Of a stretch of DNA of 64,000 nucleotides, positions 16,585 to 25,935 are shown piece after piece. Source of the DNA: Pseudoduganella guangdongensis (GTDB taxonomy: Bacteria > Pseudomonadota > Gammaproteobacteria > Burkholderiales > Burkholderiaceae_D). Made by a program: the position numbers and the translations under genes. The number at the start of each line of letters is the position of its first letter. The stretch's first letter is position 1. The stretch lies in assembly GCF_009857475.1 (NCBI RefSeq), contig NZ_WWCJ01000003.1, forward strand, positions 141,833 through 205,832. Direction: 5' to 3'. The notes below the pieces were generated by a model. The model was not told where the DNA came from and made no database searches. It saw only the letters and a list, made by a program, of their open reading frames with translations.

Positions 16585-17079
16585 ATGAACACTCGCACTT
16601 TTGTACTGCAAGGGCTGGCGTTGCTGGCCCTGAGTGGCGCAGCGCAGGCGCAGCAAATTTACCTCTGCGTGGATGCCGAAGGCCGCAAGGAACTGACCGA
16701 CACCCGCAAGGGGAAGAACTGCAAGCCGCTGGATCTGCCGGGCGCCGCCATCCCTGCGCCGTCCGCCACGCCAGGCGCGCGCCGCAGCGCTGCACCGGCC
16801 ACTCCTGCCGTGGCCCCGGCCAATTTTCCGCGCGTCGACGGCGCCGAGCAGAAGGCGCGTGACGCCGACCGCCGCGCCATCCTGACCGACGAACTCAACA
16901 CCGAAAGCCGTAAGCTGGCGGATTTGCGCAAGGAGTTCAACAACGGCGAGCCGGAACGCCGGGCCGACGAGCGCAATGCCGCCAAATACCAGGAACGCGT
17001 GGCTGGCCTGAAGGACAGCATCGCGCGTTCGGAACAGAATGTGGAAGCGCTCAAGCGCGAGTTAGCCAATATCAAATGA
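16585..17079 (+). CDS. DUF4124-domain secreted protein
   Basis: From the ATG at 16585 the product has 164 aa and a clean signal peptide (LALLALSGAAQA). A DUF4124-like segment follows (QIYLCVDAEGRKELTDTRKG), then a Pro/Ala linker and a charged helical C-terminal half likely to form a coiled coil (NTESRKLADLRKEFNNGE...). Function is unknown. It sits between glnA and ntrB and overlaps ntrB by four bases, so it is probably co-transcribed with the two-component genes. A possible -10 (TATAGT) is at 16573. Confidence 0.8.
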   Translation: MNTRTFVLQGLALLALSGAAQAQQIYLCVDAEGRKELTDTRKGKNCKPLDLPGAAIPAPSATPGARRSAAPATPAVAPANFPRVDGAEQKARDADRRAILTDELNTESRKLADLRKEFNNGEPERRADERNAAKYQERVAGLKDSIARSEQNVEALKRELANIK

Positions 17080-18167
17080 CCCCAGACAGCCCTGCCAGCA
17101 TCCGGCCCGCTGAACTGGCAGGGCTGGACCTGCTGGCATCGGCCGTCGTCCTCGTCGATAGCGGCGGACATATCGTCTATGTCAACGCCGCCGCCGAAAA
17201 CCTGCTCGAATCCTCTTTGAAAGCGCTGGCGCGCCAGCAGCTGGCTGCCTTGTTCGCCATGCCGCAAGAGCTGGAGCACATCGTGGCCCAGGCGCGCGAA
17301 CACAAGTTCTCCGACGTGCGCCAGGAGCTGGCGCTGGAACGCGCCGGGCGCGAAGCGCTGCACGTGCACATCATCGCCAGCGCCATGGACCGGCCGGACG
17401 GCGCGGTGCTGATCGAGCTGCGCGAAATCGTGCAGCAGATGAAGCAGGACCGCGAAGAGCGCCTGCTGGACCAGAGCCAGGTCAACAAGGAGCTGATCCG
17501 CAACCTGGCGCATGAAATCAAGAACCCGCTGGGCGGCATCCGTGGCGCGGCCCAGCTGCTGGAAATGGAGCTGCCGCCGCTGCACCTGACCCAGTTGCGC
17601 GAATACACCCAGGTCATCATCAAGGAAGCGGACCGCCTGCAAACCCTGGTGGACCGTCTGCTGGCGCCGCACCGCCGCCCGCACATCGTGGGCGACGTCA
17701 ATATCCATGAGGTGCTGGAGCGCGTGCGCTCGCTGATCCTGGCCGAATTCCCGCTTGGGCTCACCATCCGCCGCGATTACGACGCCTCGCTGCCCGAGTT
17801 CCGGGGCGACAAGGAACAGCTGATCCAGGCCGTGCTCAACATCGCCCACAACGCCGCCCATGCCCTGGCCGCGCGCATCGAGCAGGGCGATGCCGAGATC
17901 GTTTTTCGCACCCGCGTGGCGCGCCAGATGACCTTGGCCAAGGTGCGCTATCAGCTGGCATTAGATTTGCATATCATCGATAACGGACCGGGCATCCCGT
18001 CCCAGATCCGCGACCGTATCTTCTACCCGCTGGTGTCGGGCCGGGATGGCGGCAGCGGCCTGGGTTTGACCTTGGCGCAAACCTTCGTGCAACAGCACAT
18101 GGGCGTCATCGAATGCGAGAGCCGGCCCGGATTGACGGACTTTAGAATCTTATTGCCTTTGCCTTGA
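17076..18167 (+). CDS. glnL: nitrogen regulation histidine kinase NtrB
   Basis: A soluble 363-aa kinase/phosphatase with an N-terminal PAS domain (about residues 10-115) and no membrane segment. The H-box is NLAHEIKNPLGGIRG. The ATPase domain has IAHNAAHAL (N box), DNGPGIP and GGSGLGLTLAQ (G boxes). It phosphorylates or dephosphorylates NtrC in response to PII and the glutamine state. The start overlaps the upstream gene (ATGA), and ntrC follows after nine bases. Confidence 0.96.
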   Translation: MTPDSPASIRPAELAGLDLLASAVVLVDSGGHIVYVNAAAENLLESSLKALARQQLAALFAMPQELEHIVAQAREHKFSDVRQELALERAGREALHVHIIASAMDRPDGAVLIELREIVQQMKQDREERLLDQSQVNKELIRNLAHEIKNPLGGIRGAAQLLEMELPPLHLTQLREYTQVIIKEADRLQTLVDRLLAPHRRPHIVGDVNIHEVLERVRSLILAEFPLGLTIRRDYDASLPEFRGDKEQLIQAVLNIAHNAAHALAARIEQGDAEIVFRTRVARQMTLAKVRYQLALDLHIIDNGPGIPSQIRDRIFYPLVSGRDGGSGLGLTLAQTFVQQHMGVIECESRPGLTDFRILLPLP

Positions 18168-18176
18168 TCGGAATAC

Positions 18177-19661
18177 ATGAAACCAATCTGGATAGTTGAC
18201 GACGACGAATCGATCCGCTGGGTTCTTGAGAAAGCCTTAGCGCGTGAAAATCTCGCCACGCGCAGTTTCGCCAACGCGCGCGACGCGGTGGCCGCGCTGG
18301 AACACGAGACGCCGCAAGTGCTGGTGTCCGACATCCGCATGCCGGGCGACTCCGGCCTCGACCTGCTGCAGCTGGTCAAGCAGCGCCATCCCGGCCTGCC
18401 GGTGATTATCATCACCGCCTTCTCCGACCTCGACTCCGCCGTGGCGGCCTTCCAGGGCGGCGCCTTTGAATACCTGGCCAAGCCCTTCGATATCGACAAG
18501 GCGGTGGAGCTGATCCGCCGCGCGCTGGACGAAAGCCTGCGCGAATCGAGCATCGAATCCGGCCCCGCCGATACGCCGGAAATCCTGGGCCAGGCGCCGG
18601 CCATGCAGGAAGTCTTCCGCGCTATCGGCCGCCTGTCGCAATCGAATGTCACGGTGCTGATCACCGGCGAATCCGGCACCGGCAAGGAGCTGGTGGCGCG
18701 TGCGCTGCACAAGCACAGCCCGCGTGCGGAGCAGCCCTTCATCGCCATCAACACGGCGGCGATTCCGAAGGACTTGCTGGAGTCCGAGCTGTTCGGCCAT
18801 GAACGCGGCGCCTTCACCGGCGCCCAGACCACGCGCCGTGGCCGCTTTGAGCAGGCCGAGGGCGGCACGCTGTTCATGGACGAAATCGGGGATATGCCGT
18901 TTGATTTGCAGACGCGCCTGCTGCGCGTGCTGTCGGACGGCCACTTCTACCGCGTCGGCGGCCATTCGCCGCTGAAGGCCAATGTGCGCGTGATCACGGC
19001 GACGCACCAGAACCTGGAGCAGCGTGTGCGCGATGGCTTGTTCCGTGAGGACTTGTACCACCGCCTGAACGTGATCCGCCTGCGCCTGCCCAGTTTGAGG
19101 GAGCGGCGCGAGGATATCCCCATCCTGGTGCGCCACTTCCTGGTGCAGAGCGCGCGCCAGCTGGGCGTGGAAGCCAAGCGCATGAGCGATTCCACGCTGG
19201 GCTTTTTGCAGCAGCTGGAATTGCCGGGCAATGTGCGCCAGCTGGAGAACCTGTGCAACTGGATCACGGTGATGGCGCCGGGGCAGACGGTGGAGGTGAA
19301 GGATTTGCCGCTGGAGCTGACCCAGGGGCAGGGCGCGACGCCGTCCGCCGCGCCGCTGGTGGCGGAAGGGGCGATGCCGCAGCATCATGGCACGGTGCAG
19401 CCATTGGCGCCGCCACCGCTGGCTTCTTCGCCGGAGGGGTGGCTCAGTTTGCTGGAGTTGCAGGCGGCCGGGATGCTGAGCAGCGGGCAGCAGGATGTGA
19501 TGGATGTGCTGGGACGGCAGTTTGAGTCGGCGCTGATCCGCACCGCGCTCAAGTACACCCACGGGCGCAAGAATGATGCCGCGATCCGGCTCGGGATTGG
19601 GCGGAATACGATTACGCGGAAGATTGCGGAGTTGGGGATTGATGGCGCGAAGGATGATTGA
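18177..19661 (+). CDS. glnG: nitrogen response regulator NtrC
   Basis: The 494-aa sigma-54 activator has a receiver domain (DDDESIRW, phospho-acceptor Asp in VSDIRMPGDSG) and a central AAA+ domain with Walker A GESGTGKE, the sigma-54 contact motif GAFTGA, and GGTLFMDEIGDMP. The C-terminal Fis-type helix-turn-helix is HGRKNDAAIRLGIGRNTITR. When phosphorylated it binds GCACC-N5-GGTGC enhancers such as those before glnA. The inserted linker before the DNA-binding domain (about residues 375-440) is Pro/Ala-rich. Confidence 0.97.
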   Translation: MKPIWIVDDDESIRWVLEKALARENLATRSFANARDAVAALEHETPQVLVSDIRMPGDSGLDLLQLVKQRHPGLPVIIITAFSDLDSAVAAFQGGAFEYLAKPFDIDKAVELIRRALDESLRESSIESGPADTPEILGQAPAMQEVFRAIGRLSQSNVTVLITGESGTGKELVARALHKHSPRAEQPFIAINTAAIPKDLLESELFGHERGAFTGAQTTRRGRFEQAEGGTLFMDEIGDMPFDLQTRLLRVLSDGHFYRVGGHSPLKANVRVITATHQNLEQRVRDGLFREDLYHRLNVIRLRLPSLRERREDIPILVRHFLVQSARQLGVEAKRMSDSTLGFLQQLELPGNVRQLENLCNWITVMAPGQTVEVKDLPLELTQGQGATPSAAPLVAEGAMPQHHGTVQPLAPPPLASSPEGWLSLLELQAAGMLSSGQQDVMDVLGRQFESALIRTALKYTHGRKNDAAIRLGIGRNTITRKIAELGIDGAKDD

Positions 19662-19666
19662 AATTC

Positions 19667-19775
19667 GGGGTCAGGTCTGACAATCGGACGGGACGGCCGA
19701 CCGGTTTTGCGGTCAGCGGCAACGAAAAAATCGACGCCCATTTCCGCAAAATGACCGATTGACAGACCTGACCCC
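19667..19775. repeat. 109-bp element with 21-bp inverted ends
   Basis: GGGGTCAGGTCTGACAATCGG at 19667-19687 and its complement at 19755-19775 match at 20 of 21 positions and enclose 67 bp that contain further short dyads. It lies just after the ntrC stop. No transposase frame is present. It looks like a REP/BIME- or MITE-like mobile repeat that may also act as a terminator. Confidence 0.75.
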
Positions 19776-19811
19776 TGCTATGCTGCTGGCTTGCAATAAA
19801 AAGGAGCCTAC

Positions 19812-20780
19812 ATGCTGATTAACTGCGTCGCCTACGTGGATGGGCGCAAGCTGGCTGATATTCCGGTGGTGGATATCAGCGATTACGTGGCGCGCGACGA
19901 TGCCTTTGTCTGGGTGGCGTTGCGCGATGCGTCGCCGGGGGAGCTGAAGGTGATGCAGGAGGAGTTCGGCCTGCACGAGCTGGCGGTGGAGGATGCGGGC
20001 CGCGGCCAGCAGCGCCCCAAAATCGAGGAGTACGGCGACTCCCTCTTCATCGTGGTGAAAATGCTGGAGCTGCGCGAGGGCGAGGAGCTGCATGTGGGGG
20101 AGGTCGATATCTTCGTCGGCCCCAATTACGTGCTGTCCAACCGCTCCAATTCCACCCAGGATTTCCTCGGCGTGCGGGCGCGCGCCGAGCGCGAGCCGCA
20201 CTTGCTGCAGCAGGGCGCGGGCTTTGTGCTGTATGCGCTGATGGACGCCGTGGTCGACCGCTATTTCCCCATCATCGATGCGCTGGAAATGGAGCTGGAG
20301 AAGATCGAGGAGCGCATCTTCATCCACGGCTCGCAACGTGACAATATCGAGCGCCTGTACGACCTCAAACGCAAGGTGATGCAGGTGCGCCACGCCGTGG
20401 TGCCGCTGCTGGAGGCGATCGGCAAGCTGCACGGCGGGCGCGTGCCTTCGGTTTGCCGCAATACCCAGGAGTACTTCCGCGACGTGCACGACCATTTGCT
20501 GCGCATCAGCACCGCCCTCGATACCATGCGCGAGACCATCGGCACCGCCATCCAGGTCAACCTGTCGATGGTGGCGCTGGAGGAGGGCGAGGTCAACAAG
20601 CGCCTGGCGGCCTGGGCGGCCATTTTCGCCGTGCTGACGGCGTTTGCCGGCATCTGGGGCATGAATTTCAAGCATATGCCCGAGCTGGACTGGCGTTTCG
20701 GCTACCCCGCCGCCCTGACCTTGATGGCTGTTGTTTGCGGTTCCCTGTATCGGCGCTTTAAAAAGGCGGGCTGGTTATAG
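19812..20780 (+). CDS. corA: CorA-family magnesium/cobalt transporter
   Basis: The 322-aa protein has a large cytoplasmic N-terminal domain and two C-terminal membrane helices. The signature GMN follows the first helix (FAGIWGMNFKHMPELDW), which is the selectivity filter of CorA channels. AAGGAG precedes the ATG by six bases. The length is normal for the family, and it is a single-gene unit. Divalent cation specificity cannot be told from sequence. Confidence 0.95.
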   Translation: MLINCVAYVDGRKLADIPVVDISDYVARDDAFVWVALRDASPGELKVMQEEFGLHELAVEDAGRGQQRPKIEEYGDSLFIVVKMLELREGEELHVGEVDIFVGPNYVLSNRSNSTQDFLGVRARAEREPHLLQQGAGFVLYALMDAVVDRYFPIIDALEMELEKIEERIFIHGSQRDNIERLYDLKRKVMQVRHAVVPLLEAIGKLHGGRVPSVCRNTQEYFRDVHDHLLRISTALDTMRETIGTAIQVNLSMVALEEGEVNKRLAAWAAIFAVLTAFAGIWGMNFKHMPELDWRFGYPAALTLMAVVCGSLYRRFKKAGWL

Positions 20781-20810
20781 CGGTATATAATTTGCAATAA
20801 CCAACCTTTA

Positions 20811-22364
20811 ATGGGGCCGGGCATGGTGGATGACGATATGTTGTTCGACGATGATGAGACGCCGGCCCCTGCCGCGTCGGCCCAGCCGTGGGAAATCCTC
20901 ATTGTTGACGACGAGCAAGCTGTCCACCAGGTGACCGAACTGGTGATGTCGGATTTCGAGTTCGACGGCCGCCGCGTGCATTTTACCCACTGTTATTCCG
21001 GCACCGAAGCGCGCACCCGGCTCGCCGAACCGGGCCAGTTCGCCCTGATCCTGCTCGACGTGGTGATGGAGTCCGAGCATGCCGGCCTGGAGCTGGTGCG
21101 CTATATCCGCGAAGAGCTGGGCGACCGCAATGTGCGCATCGTGCTGCGCACCGGCCAGCCGGGCCAGGCGCCGCAGGCGGTGGTGCTGAAAACCTACGAT
21201 ATCAACGATTACCGGGAAAAGACCGAGCTGACGCACGCCAAGCTCAGCACCGTGTTTTATTCCAGCCTGCGCGCCTACCGCGACCTGATGCGGCTGGAGC
21301 GCGCGCGCCTGGGCTTGCGCCGCTCGGTCGACGCCATTACCCAGGTCTGCGATTCGGACAACTTGCGCCACTTTTGTTCCGCCGTGCTGGAGCAGGCCTC
21401 CGCCCTGCTGGGGCACGCGGCCGAAGGCATTTGCGCCAGCCGCCTGAGCGCCTATGCCGCCGCGCGCCAGGCGGGCCGCCTGCAGGTGCTGGCCGTGACC
21501 CCGGCCTATGCCGGCTTGCAGCTGGAGGAAAGCCTGGAGCGCTTGCCGGCGCCGGTGCGCGCCGCCTTTGTGCGCTGCATGGCGGAACGCGCCGACCATG
21601 ACGGCCCGCGGTACTACGCCTGCTACTACCGCACACGGGAGGGCAACGAGAGCCTGCTCTACATGTCGTTCAGCGAGCCGGTGCCGGCGGAAGGGCGCGA
21701 GCTGCTCGGCCTGTTCGCGGCCAATGTCGCCATCACGTACGAAAAGCTGCTGGCGCGCGAGGAGGCGCAGGCGACCCACAGCGCCATCATCCATATCCTG
21801 GGCGCGGCGCTGGAAAGCCGCTCGGCCGCCGCCGGCGGCCATGTGGAACGGGTGGGGGAGATCGCCGCCATGCTGGGGCAGGCGGTCGATATGCCGGAGG
21901 GCGCCGTGCGCCAGCTGCGCCAGGCGGCGCCGCTGCACGATATCGGCCACGCCGGCATCCCGGACGCCATCCTCAACCAGCCCGGCCCGCTCGATGCCGA
22001 ACAGCGAGCGCGCATGCAGGGCCATAGCGATATCGGCTGGCACATGCTGTCGCGCTCGCAGCAGCCGGTGCTCAAGCTGGCGGCGCGCATCGCCCACGAG
22101 CATCACGAGCGCTGGGACGGCGCCGGCTACCCGCAGGGCTTGCGCGGCGCCCACATCAGCCTGGCCGCGCGCATCACCGCGCTGGCGGACTTTGTCGACG
22201 CCATGGTCAGCCCGCGCTGCTATCGCCCGCCGCACACGCTGCAGCATGCCCTGGACGAAGTGCGCGAAGGCAGCGGCAGCCGTTTCGACCCGGCGCTGGC
22301 CAACCTGCTGCTGCAGAATACCGATTACCTGCACAACCTTTACCGGCGCCATCCGCCGTCATAG
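20811..22364 (+). CDS. response regulator with DUF3369 and HD-GYP domain (c-di-GMP phosphodiesterase)
   Basis: The 517-aa protein has a receiver domain at about residues 25-150 (EILIVDDEQAVHQV; acceptor Asp in LILLDVVMESEHAG), then a DUF3369-like region. The C-terminal HD-GYP domain contains PLHDIGHAGIP and HHERWDGAGYPQG, the metal and GYP motifs of c-di-GMP phosphodiesterases. It would lower cyclic-di-GMP when phosphorylated. The kinase gene nine bases downstream is the obvious partner. ATGs at 20811 and 20823 are both possible; neither has a strong ribosome site. Confidence 0.92.
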   Translation: MGPGMVDDDMLFDDDETPAPAASAQPWEILIVDDEQAVHQVTELVMSDFEFDGRRVHFTHCYSGTEARTRLAEPGQFALILLDVVMESEHAGLELVRYIREELGDRNVRIVLRTGQPGQAPQAVVLKTYDINDYREKTELTHAKLSTVFYSSLRAYRDLMRLERARLGLRRSVDAITQVCDSDNLRHFCSAVLEQASALLGHAAEGICASRLSAYAAARQAGRLQVLAVTPAYAGLQLEESLERLPAPVRAAFVRCMAERADHDGPRYYACYYRTREGNESLLYMSFSEPVPAEGRELLGLFAANVAITYEKLLAREEAQATHSAIIHILGAALESRSAAAGGHVERVGEIAAMLGQAVDMPEGAVRQLRQAAPLHDIGHAGIPDAILNQPGPLDAEQRARMQGHSDIGWHMLSRSQQPVLKLAARIAHEHHERWDGAGYPQGLRGAHISLAARITALADFVDAMVSPRCYRPPHTLQHALDEVREGSGSRFDPALANLLLQNTDYLHNLYRRHPPS

Positions 22365-22373
22365 GAGCCCGCC

Positions 22374-23720
22374 ATGCAATTATTCGATGCCGATGACGCG
22401 CGCCTGCTGGCCGAGGCGGCGTTGCGCTCGATTACCGATTCCACGGCGCGGGCGCGCGGCGACGAGTTCTTCCGCGTGCTGGTGCGCGACCTGGCGCTGG
22501 CGCTGGAGGTGACCTATGTGATCGCCGGCCGCGTGATCCGCATGGCGGACGGCCACGAGGGCATCCGCACCCTGTCGGTGTGGGGCGGCGACGGCTTCCT
22601 GCCGAATCTGGATTACAGCCTGGAGCACACGCCCTGCCAGGATGTGACCTGCCAGACCATGTGTTTCCACGCCAGCGGCATCCAGCAGGACTACCCGCTC
22701 GACACCCTGCTGGTGGACATGGGCGCGGAAAGCTATATCGGCATGCCCATGGTCGATACCGAGGGCAAGACCATGGGCATCCTGTCGGCCATCGACACCA
22801 AGCCGATTGACGAGAACAAACGCTTGCTGGCGCTGTCGCTGCTGTCGATCTTCACCGCGCGTGCGTCGGCCGAGCTGCAGCACCAGGACCGCGAGCACTT
22901 GCTGGAAGAGAAGGTCGAGCGCCGCACCGAAGCCCTGCGCGCGGCGCAGGCCAGCCTGGTCGAGCAGGAAAAGCTGGCGGCGCTGGGCGCGCTGGTGGCG
23001 GGCGTGGCGCACGAGGTGAACACCCCGGTCGGCGTGGCGCTCACGGCGGCGTCGGCCATGAGCAGCTACACGGCGCAACTGGTGGCGGCGCTGGAAGCGC
23101 CCAAGGTCAGCCGGTCCGACCTGGTCAACCTGTCGGCGCGCCTGAACGATGCGGCGGCGCTGATCGAGCAGAACCTGCACCGCGCGGCGGCCCTGATCGG
23201 CAACTTCAAGCAGCTGGCGGTGGACCAGGGCACCGAGCATGTCAGCACGCTGGCGCTGGCCGACTATGTGCAGGGCGTGGTGTCGGCGCATAGCCCGGAG
23301 CTGCGCAAGGCGCGCATCAAGGTGCAAGTGGCGATCGACCCGCTATTGCGGCCGCGCCTGCCGCCGGGGAAATTCTCGCAGGTGCTGTCGAACCTGCTGA
23401 TGAATGCGGCGCGCCATGCCTATCCGGCGGGGCAGGGGGGGCTGGTGATTGTCAGCGGGGCGCAAGCCGATGGCTGGCTGGTGATGGATTTCACCGACCA
23501 CGGCGTGGGCCTGGCGCCGGGCGTGCGCGAAAGAATTTTCGAGCCCTTCTTCACCACCAAGCGCGGGCAGGGCGGTTCCGGGCTGGGCATGCACATCGTC
23601 TACACGATCATGCAGCAGCTGGGCGGCACGGTGGAGGTGCACAGCAAGCCCGGCGAGGGCTGCCGCTTCCACCTGCACCTGCCGATGGAAGTCAGGATGA
23701 CTTGTCCACCGCCTGCATAG
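22374..23720 (+). CDS. GAF-domain sensor histidine kinase
   Basis: A cytosolic 448-aa kinase with an N-terminal GAF domain (about residues 25-165, including YIGMPMVDTEGKTMGILSAI) and a coiled linker (EEKVERRTEALRAAQASLVE). The H-box is GVAHEVNTPVGVAL, and the ATPase domain has DHGVGLAPGVRERIFEPFF and GGSGLGMHIVY. AGGAGC precedes the ATG. It is probably the cognate kinase of the preceding HD-GYP regulator, linking an intracellular signal to c-di-GMP turnover. Its 3' end overlaps the convergent dehydrogenase gene by 29 bases. Confidence 0.92.
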   Translation: MQLFDADDARLLAEAALRSITDSTARARGDEFFRVLVRDLALALEVTYVIAGRVIRMADGHEGIRTLSVWGGDGFLPNLDYSLEHTPCQDVTCQTMCFHASGIQQDYPLDTLLVDMGAESYIGMPMVDTEGKTMGILSAIDTKPIDENKRLLALSLLSIFTARASAELQHQDREHLLEEKVERRTEALRAAQASLVEQEKLAALGALVAGVAHEVNTPVGVALTAASAMSSYTAQLVAALEAPKVSRSDLVNLSARLNDAAALIEQNLHRAAALIGNFKQLAVDQGTEHVSTLALADYVQGVVSAHSPELRKARIKVQVAIDPLLRPRLPPGKFSQVLSNLLMNAARHAYPAGQGGLVIVSGAQADGWLVMDFTDHGVGLAPGVRERIFEPFFTTKRGQGGSGLGMHIVYTIMQQLGGTVEVHSKPGEGCRFHLHLPMEVRMTCPPPA

Positions 23721-25329
23721 ACAGGGCGACGGCTTCCGCCACCTTGATGCCATCGACGCCGGCCGACAGGATGCCGCCGGCATAACCGGCGCCTTCGCCG
23801 GCCGGGAACAGGCCGCGCGTGTTCAGGCTTTGCAGGTCGTCGTTGTTGCGCTTGATGCGGATCGGCGACGAGGTACGGGTTTCCAGGCCGGTCAGCACGG
23901 CATCGTGCTTGAAGTAACCCTTGACCTGCTTGTCGAAGGCCGGGAAGGCCTCGCGCAGCGCCACCACCGCGTATTCCGGCAGGATGGTGGCCAGGTCGGT
24001 CCAGGTAATGCCAGGCTTGAACGATGGCACCACGCCGCCGACGTCCTTGGATGGCACGCCGGCCACAAAATCGCCCATCAGCTGGCCGGGCGCGTTGTAG
24101 TTGGAGCCGCCCAGCACGTACGCCTTTTCCTCCAGGCGGCGCTGCAGCTCGATGCCGGCCAGCGGGTGGCCCGGGTAATCGACTTCCGGGCTGATGGAGA
24201 CGACGATGGCGCTATTGGCATTGCGCTCGGCGCGCGAATACTGCGACATGCCGTTGGTCACCACGCGGCCCGGCTCGGATGCCGCCGCCACCACGGTGCC
24301 GCCCGGGCACATGCAGAAGCTGTAGACCGCACGGCCATTGCTGGCATGATGCACCAGCTTGTAATCGGCCGCACCCAGGATAGGGTGGCCGGCGTTCGGG
24401 CCGAAGCGGCACTGGTCGATCAGCGATTGCGGGTGCTCGACGCGGAAGCCGATCGAGAACGGTTTGGCTTCCACATACACGCCGCGCGCGTACAGGTTCT
24501 CAAAGGTGTCGCGCGCGCTGTGGCCGATGGCCAGCACGACGTGGGTCGCTTCCACGTATTCGCCGCTGGCCAGGTGCAGGCCGCGCATCTGGCGCACACC
24601 GTGTTCTTCCTGGATGTCGAAATCGGTCACGCGCTGCTCGAAGCGGATTTCGCCGCCCAAGGCCGTTATTTCCTCGCGCATGTTTTCCACCATCTTCACC
24701 AGGCGGAAGGTGCCGATGTGTGGCTTGCTGACGTAAATGATCTCTTCCGGCGCGCCGGATTTGACGAATTCAGTCAGCACCTTGCGGCCATAGTGCTTCG
24801 GGTCGCTGATCTGGCTGTACAGTTTGCCGTCCGAGAAAGTGCCGGCGCCGCCTTCGCCGAACTGCACGTTCGATTCCGGATTCAGTTCGCGCTTGCGCCA
24901 GAAGCCGAAGGTGTCCTTGGTGCGCTCGCGCACGGTTTTGCCGCGTTCGAGGATGATGGGTTTGAGGCCCATCTGCGCCAGGATCAGGCCGGCGAACAGG
25001 CCGCAGGGACCCATGCCGATGACCACCGGGCGCGGCTGCTTGCCGGCGGCGTTCACGCCCTGCGCCACGAACTTGTAGGCCATGTCGGGCGCCAGCATCA
25101 GGTGCTTGTCCGCGCCCAGGCGCGCCAGGATGCCGGCGTCGTCGGTGGTTTCCACGTCCAGCGAGTAGATGAGCGAGATATTGGTCTTTTTACGCGCGTC
25201 ATAGCTGCGTTTGAAGACAGTAAAGCCCAGCATCTGGTCGGCGCGGATCTGCAGGCGCGCCAGGATGGCCTGCGGCAGTTCGGCTTCGGTGTGGTTGAGG
25301 GGGAGCTTTACTTCGTTCAGTCGCAACAT
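23692..25329 (-). CDS. uncharacterised FAD-dependent dehydrogenase (COG2509 type)
   Basis: A 545-aa protein of the family annotated as NAD(P)/FAD-dependent oxidoreductase. It has a distinctive N-terminal domain (MLRLNEVKLPLNHTE) and the dinucleotide-binding motif VVIGMGPCGLFAGLILAQMG at about residue 101. EVNYPGHPL-like and GEGAGYAGGILSAGVDG motifs lie near the C-terminus. It is cytosolic, and the physiological substrate is not known for this family. It is convergent with the GAF kinase and stands alone. Confidence 0.9.
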   Translation of the reverse strand: MLRLNEVKLPLNHTEAELPQAILARLQIRADQMLGFTVFKRSYDARKKTNISLIYSLDVETTDDAGILARLGADKHLMLAPDMAYKFVAQGVNAAGKQPRPVVIGMGPCGLFAGLILAQMGLKPIILERGKTVRERTKDTFGFWRKRELNPESNVQFGEGGAGTFSDGKLYSQISDPKHYGRKVLTEFVKSGAPEEIIYVSKPHIGTFRLVKMVENMREEITALGGEIRFEQRVTDFDIQEEHGVRQMRGLHLASGEYVEATHVVLAIGHSARDTFENLYARGVYVEAKPFSIGFRVEHPQSLIDQCRFGPNAGHPILGAADYKLVHHASNGRAVYSFCMCPGGTVVAAASEPGRVVTNGMSQYSRAERNANSAIVVSISPEVDYPGHPLAGIELQRRLEEKAYVLGGSNYNAPGQLMGDFVAGVPSKDVGGVVPSFKPGITWTDLATILPEYAVVALREAFPAFDKQVKGYFKHDAVLTGLETRTSSPIRIKRNNDDLQSLNTRGLFPAGEGAGYAGGILSAGVDGIKVAEAVALSMQAVDKSS

Positions 25330-25935
25330 GGTGTTCTTTCTCGGCAGGATGGGGCGCGCAACGGGCCCAAAGGCGACATTTTACCTGCTTTCGCCGGTTG
25401 TATAAACGCAACGGACGGGGCGACGGCGGCGCGCATGATTGATTTATTTCTATACTTTCCTCCCGGACAATGTAATAGTTGCTTCAGATCACTTCACCAA
25501 CTTTGTGCATGAGTTAATAATTAAACATTCGCATAAGTTGGAAAATTAAATTCAGGATTTGCTTTCCTCAATGTAGTAAATTCAGTGTGTGATTTTTCGA
25601 TATATTCCCCCTCCGTAATTCCTTATACCGCGCTCTCATTAAGTTTTTCGCAACTTGTCGGTAATTGTGTCTAACTTCTTCCATTTTTGTGCAATCCCAG
25701 TAAGTTAATGTGTTGTGTTTTGTTAATGTTGGTGGGTATTTCATTGACTAAAGAGTTTCGCGCGTGATTCCATACAGTGCGCAATCAATATAAAGATTGC
25801 TGCGCTCGCAATATTGCGAGGGAGCACCTTAGTAGAAGTCGGGCAATAAGAAAATCAATGCTGTCAAACAGCCGGTGGCGTGTCTCTCCATCGGTTGCTT
25901 GCTAGATAGAAACCTGCTTACTTTAGGAACTGAAA
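25330..25935. other. 606-bp AT-rich gene-free region ahead of the Oar-like receptor
   Basis: No plausible gene was found on either strand. The region is clearly more AT-rich than its surroundings. It contains a possible stem GCGCAATC/GATTGC(T)GCGC at 25780-25804 and a perfect 16-bp palindrome, CTCGCAATATTGCGAG, at 25805-25820. A TTGACT at 25744 lacks a convincing -10 partner. It probably holds the promoter and a long leader of the receptor gene. Confidence 0.6.
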
